DNA of 64,000 nucleotides, from positions 744,001 to 808,000 of the forward strand of contig CAVWFQ010000010.1 of the NCBI GenBank assembly GCA_963754335.1, given 5' to 3'. The position numbers and the translations under genes were made by a program. The DNA is from JBBSDP01 sp963754335 (GTDB lineage Bacteria; Planctomycetota; Phycisphaerae; Tepidisphaerales; Tepidisphaeraceae). The notes under the pieces are model-generated. The model was not told the DNA's origin, ran no database searches, and saw only the letters and a program-made list of their open reading frames with translations. The stretch's first letter is position 1; each line of letters starts with the position of its first letter. Of this stretch, positions 56,939-64,000 are shown piece by piece.

Positions 56939-59657
56939 CTACTTCGATGAAGAAACATCGGGAAGCCGTCCGGCAATCGGCGAAACATCGACGGATCCGC
57001 CGCCTTGAAGTTGAGCGCGTTTCTGCTTCAGTTGCTCGCGAAGCCGCGGAAGCTCGTCGCGCACCGAACCGGCGTCAACCAGTTTGGTTGCGCAGCTCCA
57101 GGGCGCGATCCCAGGTTTTTGCGGCGGCCTCCATGTCGTGGAGCCGATAGAGCGAATCGCCCAGGTGATCGAGAACCACCGGATCGGGCTCCGCTCCGCC
57201 GCCGACGGCCTTCTCCAGGTATTTTCGCGCCGACTCGAACTGGCCCCGTTTGTACAACACCCATCCGAGGCTGTCGAGAAACGAGCTGTTGCCCGGATCG
57301 GCAGCCACGGCCCGTCGCACCAGTTGCTCCGCCTCTCCGAGATTCTTGCCGTCCTCGCTGAGAAAATAACCCAGATCGTTGTTTGCCCCCGCATGCGACG
57401 GCTCGATGGAAAGCACCTCCCGCAAGACGGCCTCGCTTTGGGCTTTCTGATCATTTCGCTCGTACAATCCCGAAATTTCGTAGAGCAGGTCGGCATCCCC
57501 GGCAGCGGCTGTTCGAGCGGCGTCCAACGCCAGCTTGGCATCGGGCGTCCGGTGCTGTGACTGGTAGACGGCGACGAGTTCGGAGGCGGCGGCAAAATCC
57601 CCCGGATCCTCCTTGAGCCGCTGCCGCATCCGCGCGATGAACACCTCGGATCTCCCGCTCGCCTGGTATAGCGCGCCGAGGGATGAAACCACTTCCGCAT
57701 CATCCGGATGCTCATTGTAAAGACGCGTCAGGATCGCATCGGCGGCGCTGCTCCGATCGGCGCGAAAATATTCTCGCGCCTGGAGCCGGCGTGCATCGAT
57801 GCTCGAGGGATCGGCCGCCAGCCAGGAACTGAGCACGCGCGCGGCCTGCGCGTCGCTGCCGCGGCCGGAATAGTATTCGTAGAGCGAGACGTACCCGTCA
57901 CGAAACGCCGGATGGTTGCTGATCAACTTCCACAGAGTGGCTTCGAATGCGGGAATGTCCCCCGCCGAACGCTGAGCAACCGACAAGGCCATCAGCAGTT
58001 CCGGGCGCGTCCGCCGAGCTTTTCCGCTTCGATCAACCCAGCTATCGCATTTTTGGGCTGATCGAGCCGCAGAAGCGCCAATCCGCGCAGCTCCGCCGCC
58101 AAGGATCGATCGCCGGCCAGGGCTGCATTGTCGGCGAGTTTGTTCATCGCCTCCTGCCGCTGCCCATCGCTCAGCTCCGGATCGTAAGCGACCCGATCGA
58201 GTGCGTCCCGCCAGGCCGGCGGAAAGATCGGGCGAGCTGCCACGGCGCGGTCCAGCGCATCGCGTGCGATGCCATCCCGACGCCACAAAGCAGCGATTTT
58301 CCAGATCCAATAAGACTTCGAAGCGTCGGCCGATTTGTCGACCCCAAGAGACTGGAGCGTCGACAGGCGCAGCCGGCCGCGAGATGACGGGCGGACCAGT
58401 CGCGAAAACAGCGAGGAAGACTGTCCGCTCCAGTCCGGCTGACGCGCAACGGATGCGATCAGAAACGCCGCCGCCCCCGTCCGGTCACCGCGCAAGGTCA
58501 GAAGTTCAAAGCGACGGCTCAAAATCTCAAAATCATCCGGATAACTGGCGGCCGCCGCGTCGAGGACTTTTCGCGCATCATCAAAACGATTGACCGCCAG
58601 AAGTTGATCCGCCTGAGCGAACAGCAACTGTCGCTGAACCGGATGCTTTTGATAAAGGCTTCCCAACTCATCGGGCAATCGCGATTCGTCCCCTGACGCT
58701 CTGCACGCCTCGCGGAGCAGACCGAGCGAATCGGCATCCGCGTTTCGCCTGAGCACGAGGTCGTCGGTGCGCCGAGAGGCGTCACTGGTGCGACCGGCCA
58801 GCAGGAGCAGTCGCACCGCCCTCGATTGAAGCTCGAAATTGGACGGGTCGGCATCCGCCAACGGCGTGATCGCCAATACGCGCCTGATCATAGCGGCCGC
58901 GCTTTTGCTCCAGCTCTCCGATCTGAAGCTCGATCTCATCCGGCCGCTCGGAAAACACCGCCAGTTCCGGCATCGCCCGCATTGCAAAGCTTGGATTGCG
59001 CAGCCGCACCTCAAGCCGGCGATAAAGCGTGACGGCGGCGCTGTCATATCCCTGTTGCTGGAGCGTGTGAGCGAGAAAATAATCAGCCAGCGCGGCCGAC
59101 GCCGAATCCTGGCCGTATTCGTGCGTTTTCAGCGCCAGCAACAGATGCATGACACCGGGATCAGTCTGTCCACGATCCAGATACTGCCGCCCAAGATTCA
59201 ATTGCAGCGGCAAATGATCCGGCTCCAGCAGCGCCGCCTGCTCCAGAGCCATGATCGAGCGCTCATCCGAGCTGCGATCCCCCTGGTAAAGGCGCGCGAG
59301 TGTGTAGCGGAGCTGAAAACTCCACGGGTCCAGAGAGGCCGCCTTCTCCAGAAGATTGATCGATGTCTGAAGCTGCCCCTCCAGCATCGCGATCCGCGCG
59401 CGGGCGTAGAGTCGCAACGACTCGACCGGAGGATCTCCCTGAGGACGCGCCCGAGGCGGCGCAAGCACCGGCTGCGGCGGAATCTCATCCAGCGGCATCT
59501 CCATTCGCGGGTCCGCCGGTTTAGGCAGCGGCGTCGTCGCAATGGTCGGTTGCGTCTGCGGCGCCGAAGAAGTCGAGGTTGGCGGATGATGCGCTGCGCA
59601 TCCCGTGACGAGCAGGCAAACCACGAACAATAGATATCGCGAGAATCGATCCCTCAC
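56939..59657 (-). CDS. large TPR-repeat lipoprotein (three frame breaks)
   Basis: About 906 residues after joining frames near 58880, 58020 and 57090. A lipoprotein signal (MRDRFSRYLLFVVCLLVTGC) and a Pro/Thr-rich linker precede many tetratricopeptide-like units (LRLYARARIAMLEGQLQTSI, LEKAASLDPWSFQLRYTLARLY, AGANNDLGYFLSEDGKNLGEAEQLVRRAVA, FLDSLGWVLYKRGQFESARKYLEKAV). The tail is a short coiled coil (ELPRLREQLKQKRAQLQ). TPR lipoproteins scaffold envelope complexes; no partner is evident here. It starts next to the divergent promoter region of the surface-protein gene. Confidence 0.82.
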
Positions 59658-60229
59658 CAGACATCACTCCGACAAAGCTTTCGTGATTATACCGAGGGAA
59701 TATGAACGACCCTAATCCGAACCGACAAATGCCCGCCCGCAAACAGTGGGACTTACCTCGCGGCGAAGGCGCAATGCTTCGACTCGGGCTGGTTCCCATC
59801 GCCGCCGACAGAATGGGCACGTCTGCGCGACAATGAGCCCCGCATACGAAAAAAAATTGACTCTTCGGCTCGGCTTTGCTAAATCTTCCGTCTCACGGGG
59901 GGCGACTTCAACCCCTCTTTTCTGAATCCGGCGTGACACGATTGAAACTTTTCGATCGGTTGCGTGAATGCCGGTCCGAAGTCGTAACGGGCGGATCCTT
60001 TCTGGGAATGGAGGCGAGCATGGGATTTAAGAGCGTCCGGTCCAATCTTCACTATCACAATTCCGTCCGATCCTGTGTCGCACAATCTCTGCTGAACATC
60101 TCGCTTGAGCGCCTCGCCGTCCAGCGCTACCGCTACATCACTTCGAGACAGTTTTGATTGAAATGGCGAGTCAGCTTGACAGGTTGATTACCCGGGTCCC
60201 GCTGTGAACGAAAGAGGAGCGAAATCGAA
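59658..60229. promoter_or_regulatory. divergent intergenic region upstream of the surface-protein gene
   Basis: 572 bp without a supported gene. A plus-strand frame at 59876-60157 and a minus-strand frame with a single CPFC at 59712-59939 lack other support. The region ends with AAAGAGGAGCG (ribosome-binding site at 60211-60215) nine bases or more before the surface-protein ATG. It should contain promoters for both the TPR lipoprotein and the surface protein. Confidence 0.45.
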
Positions 60230-63200
60230 ATGTCGATCAGAATCACTTCGAAGAATAAATCCAAACTAGTTCAAAAATCGAACGATATGGGGCTCGCCGC
60301 CGCTGCGCGTTTCGCGGTCGAGCTTCTGGAATCCCGCATTCTGCTAAGTGTCACGAACTGGAAAAATCCCGCTGGCGGCGACTTTGACAACCCCGCCAAC
60401 TGGGACAACGGCGTTCCAACAACGGGAATGGACGCGGTCGTCAATATTGCAGTCAGCGCTCCGATCACCAAGTCCGCCAATTCCACCGACACCTTTGCCA
60501 GCCTGACCTCCAGTGACCCAATAACACTCACCGGCGGCACACTCGATATCACGGGTGCGGTCACTGAGACGACCAGTGCCTTTACCCTTGCCGGCGGCAC
60601 GCTGAAGGACGCCACTCTCTCGACTCCCAGCGGCGGGCAGTTTGTTGCAAACGGCGGGACGCTGGATGGCGCGACGGTCTCGGCCGATTTTCAGATCAAC
60701 AATGCCAACAGCGTGGCCATCACCGACGGCCTGACGCTCAACGGCACCTTATCGCTGGGGAACAGCACCCGGACCGGCTGGCTGAACTTCATTGGTAGTG
60801 AAACGCTGGGCGGCACCGGGACCGTAGTGATGGGCCCCGTGCCGACCGATCCCTCCGTCGGCACCTACAACGGCCTGTTCGAGTCGGCGGGCAACGGCGT
60901 GCTGACCATCGGTTCAGGCATCACGGTTCGCGGACAGCAGGGCATCATCGGCTTCAACAGCGGTACGAGCCAGGGAACATCGACGGCCAGCGTAAACAAT
61001 CTGGGGACGATTAAGTCCGACGTGAGCGGCGGCTTCATCACCTTGCAGGGAGCCGGCGATCAAAACAATGGGACCATCGATGCGCTCAACGGTGGCACGT
61101 TCGTCGTTTTCGGCCAACTGACCAATGCCGCAACGATGTTCATCGACGGGACCAGCGACATCGGAAGCTTCGGCGCGTCACTGGCAACAATCAGCGGCGG
61201 GACGATCACCACCCAGGCCAGCGCATCGATCACCGGGCTTACGCTCAGCGGAGTGACGGTCTCCGGCGACTGGCAGATGAGCAATGCCAACAGCGTGGCC
61301 ATCACCAACGGCCTGACGCTCAACGGGACATTGTCGCTGGGGAACAGCACCCGGACCGGCTGGCTGAACTTCATCGGCACCCAGACGCTGGGCGGCACCG
61401 GGACCGTAGTGATGGGCCCCGTGCCGACCGATCCCTCCGTCGGCACCTACAACGGCCTGTTCGAGTCGGCGGCCAACGGCGTGCTGACCATCGGATCGGG
61501 CGTCACCGTTCGCGGCCAGCAGGGCATCATCGGCTTCAACAGCGGTACGAGCCAGGGAACATCGACGGCCAGCGTAAACAATCTGGGGACGATTAAATCC
61601 GACGTGAGCGGCGGCTTCATCACTCTGCAGGGAGCCAGCGATCAAAACAATGGGACCATCGATGCGATCAACGGCGGCACGTTCGTCGTTTTCGGCCAGC
61701 TGACCAATGCCGCAACGATTTTCATCGACGGGGTCAGCGACATCGGAAGCTTCGGCGCATCACTGGCAACAATCAGCGGCGGGACTATCACCGAGGCAGG
61801 CGGTTCGATCACCGGGCTTACGCTCAGCGGGGTGACTGTCTCCGGCGACTGGCAGTTGAACAATGCCAACAGCGTGGCCATCACCAGTGGCCTGACACTG
61901 AACGGGACGTTGTCGCTGGGGAACAGCACCACGATGGGCTGGCTGAACTTCGATGGAAACGAGACGCTGGGCGGGACCGGAACAGTCGTTTTCGGCGCGG
62001 CGAATAACATTCATCTGGCCAACACCTATAGCGGCCTGTTTGAGACGGCGGCAGGCGGAACATTAACGATCGGCTCAGGTATCACTGTGCATGGTGACTG
62101 GGGCGTCATCGGCTACGACGATGGCGGGCAAGGGTCCGCCAGTGGAAGCGTGATCAACCAGGGGACAATCGCCGCGGACGTCTCCCATGACGTCATCTTT
62201 TTGCAGAGCTCAAACAGCCAGAACCTTGGAACGATCGAAGCCTTGAATGCCGCTGAGTTCCGCATCAACGGTCAGTTGACCAACTCGGGCACCGCTTTCG
62301 TGGACAGCGTTAGCGCCCTCGACGGCAACGGCCCATCGGCCGGCGCTCTGGTTGGCGGCACGGTAACGACACAGGCTGGAGCCCAGATCGCCAATTTGAC
62401 GCTGAACGGCATAACAGTATCCGGCGACTGGCAGATGATTAACAACAACAGTGCCCTGATCACCAACGGTCTTACACTGAGCGGGACGCTGTCGCTGGGA
62501 AACAACACGACAATGGGCTGGCTGAACTTTAATGGGAGCGAAACGCTGGGCGGGACCGGCACTGTTGTTTTTGGCGCGGCGAAGAACACGCCTCTGGCCA
62601 ACACCTACAGTGGCCTGTTTGAGACGGCGAATGGAACATTGACGATCGGCTCAGGCATCACCGTGCACGGTGACTGGGGCGTCATCGGCTACGACGATGG
62701 CGGGCAAGGGTCCGCCAGCGGAAGCGTAATCAACCAGGGGACAATCGCCGCGGACGTCTCCCATGACGTCATCTTTTTGCAGAGCTCAAACAGCCAGAAC
62801 CTTGGAACGATCGAAGCCTTGAATGCCGCTGAGTTCCGCATCAACGGTCAGTTGACCAACTCGGGCACCGCTTTCGTGGACAGCGTTAGCGCCCTCGACG
62901 GCAACGGTCCAACGGCTGGCGGCTCTGGTTGGCGGCACGGTGACCACACAGGCTGGAGCCCAGATCGCCAATTTGCTGCTGAACGGCGTGACGGTCTCCG
63001 GCGACTGGCAGATGATTAACAACAACAGTGCCGAAATCACCAACGGCCTGACACTGAGCGGGACGCTGTCGCTGGGCAACAGTACGACGATGGGCTGGCT
63101 GAACTTCAATGGGAACGAGACTCTGGGCGGGACCGGAACCGTTGTTTTTGGTGCGGCGAAGAACATTACCTCGGCCAACACCTACAGTGGCCTGTTTGAG

Positions 63201-64000
63201 ACGGCGAATGGAACATTGACGATCGGCTCAGGCATCACCGTGCACGGTGACTGGGGCGTCATCGGCTACGACGACGGCGGGCAAGGATCCGCCAGTGGAA
63301 GCGTGATCAACCAGGGGACAATCGCCGCGGACGTCTCCCATGACGTCATCTTTTTGCAGAGCTCAAACAGCCAGAACCTTGGAACGATCGAAGCCTTGAA
63401 TGCCGCTGAGTTCCGCATCAACGGTCAGTTGACCAACTCGGGCACCGCTTTCGTGGACAGCGTTAGCGCCCTCGACGGCAACGGCCCATCGGCCGGCGGT
63501 CTGGTTGGCGGCACGGTAACGACACAGGCTGGAGCCCAGATCGCCAATTTGACACTGAACGGCATAACAGTATCCGGCGACTGGCAGATGATTAACAACA
63601 ACAGTGCCCTGATCACCAACGGTCTTACACTGAGCGGGACGCTGTCGCTGGGAAACAGCACGACAATGGGCTGGTTGAACTTTAATGGAAACGAGACTTT
63701 GGGCGGGACGGGAACGGTTGTGCTGGGGCCGCTCATGGGCAATGCCAGCGTGCCATCCAACGGCTTGTTTGAATCCGCGGCGAATGGGATCCTGACGCTC
63801 GGCTCGGGAATCACCGTGCACGGTGACTGGGGCTACATCGGCTTCGACAACGCCGGTCAAGGCATCTCCACCGCCAGCATAATCAACGACGGAACCATCG
63901 ATCCGGACAATTCCGGCGATTCGATCACCGTTTCGAGCGCGGCCGTCACAAACTTCGGGACGCTTGAATCGCCTGGAGGCATCTTAAATGTTTCTGCCAC
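60230..64000 (+). CDS. LEPR-XLL-type repetitive surface protein (partial, runs off the window)
   Basis: At least 1257 residues, open at the right edge. The N-terminus is a planctomycete-specific sorting-type signal (RFAVELLESRILLS, variant of the LEPRxLLS motif) instead of a classical signal peptide. The next segment, NWKNPAGGDFDNPANWDNGVP, is typical of the start of autotransporter-like beta-helix proteins. At least six repeats of about 192 residues follow, rich in Gly, Thr, Asn and Ser (ITNGLTLNGTLSLGNST, GWLNFNGNETLGGTGTVV, TLTIGSGITVHGDWGVIGYDD), predicted as right-handed beta-helix. The frame changes at about 62923 by one extra base compared with the sister repeats. The protein is probably secreted and attached to the cell surface. 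The C-terminal end and any anchor are outside the window. Confidence 0.82.
60703..63990 (+). repeat. six tandem repeats of about 576-583 bp inside the surface-protein gene
   Basis: Equivalent points lie at 60703, 61286, 61865, 62444, 63021 and 63597, so spacings are 583, 579, 579, 577 and 576 bp. The 577 spacing includes the extra base at the frame break. Units 1-2 are close to each other, and the segments 62080-62330, 62655-62905 and 63225-63480 are nearly identical at DNA level. Recent duplication or gene conversion explains this. Confidence 0.9.

Noticed and set aside
59712..59939. Small minus-strand zinc-ribbon protein
   Set aside because: Only one CPFC pair is present, with no second Cys pair, no ribosome-binding site and a start far from any conserved feature.
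59876..60157. Small plus-strand protein before the surface-protein gene
   Set aside because: The composition is unlike neighbouring genes, with no motif and no clear start signal; it is more likely promoter and untranslated region.
61060..63860. Long minus-strand open frames opposite the surface-protein gene
   Set aside because: They recur with the repeat period and are by-products of the repeated, codon-biased sense strand. None has a start signal or family feature.
60703..63990. Repeat array considered as a CRISPR or satellite array
   Set aside because: Units are about 576 bp, coding and in frame; there are no short repeats with unique spacers.

Overview
The window is GC-rich bacterial DNA that reads as a planctomycete, most likely a soil-type Phycisphaerae relative. 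This is inference. It rests on a LEPR-XLL-type surface-protein N-terminus at the right edge, CxxC zinc-ribbon membrane proteins of planctomycete style, a SecA/HlyD/M50 gene set, many Ser/Thr-kinase-type regulators, and several families of intergenic inverted repeats. No rRNA, tRNA or CRISPR array was seen.

Layout. 0-4.6 kb: housekeeping and envelope genes (PepF peptidase, fatty-acid desaturase, TadG-like protein). 4.6-14.8 kb: a RiPP island. Two tandem-duplicated class II lanthipeptide precursors, each with its own leader region and terminator, precede a LanM-type dehydratase that has no C-terminal cyclase domain. An opposing NHLM-type export operon follows (C39-peptidase ABC transporter, second ABC unit, HlyD adaptor, truncated HlyD paralogue). 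A second, unrelated small peptide has a perfect lasso-leader motif. 15-31 kb: an ECF-like sigma factor, a giant transmembrane kinase/FGE-like protein, and a type VI secretion membrane-and-regulation set (TssL, TssM, TagF-like, FHA, kinase, FHA-PP2C phosphatase) with no sheath, baseplate, Hcp or VgrG gene in view. 31-35 kb: an inactive M48-like lipoprotein, a porin and small Cys-rich proteins. 35-44.6 kb: a CusCBA/Czc-type metal efflux operon divergent from an NtrC-type two-component pair. 44.7-46 kb: a lipoprotein, an AT-rich gap and a TMEM43 gene fragment. 46-53 kb: a SecA-like ATPase, a PqqD-M50-adaptor protein, a GAF-adaptor protein and a HlyD protein. 53-60 kb: minigluzincin-type metallopeptidase, SppA, zinc-ribbon/VWA-like protein, YebC and a TPR lipoprotein. 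60.2 kb to the end: a long repetitive surface protein that leaves the window.

Reading caution. About twenty genes are interrupted by single-base frame changes while protein similarity continues in a neighbouring frame. This is too many for natural decay of well-conserved genes, so I treat most as sequencing or assembly indels and annotate each gene as one feature, giving the approximate break. The missing cyclase domain of LanM is not explained by such an indel, because the gene stops 5 bp from the end of the convergent transporter gene.

How the genes fit together. In the RiPP island, LanM would dehydrate Ser/Thr of the two precursors. The C39 domain would then cut after the Gly-Gly, and the ABC/HlyD complex would export the product. 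In the T6SS-like block, kinase, FHA scaffold and PP2C phosphatase form a threonine-phosphorylation switch around the TssL/TssM membrane complex.
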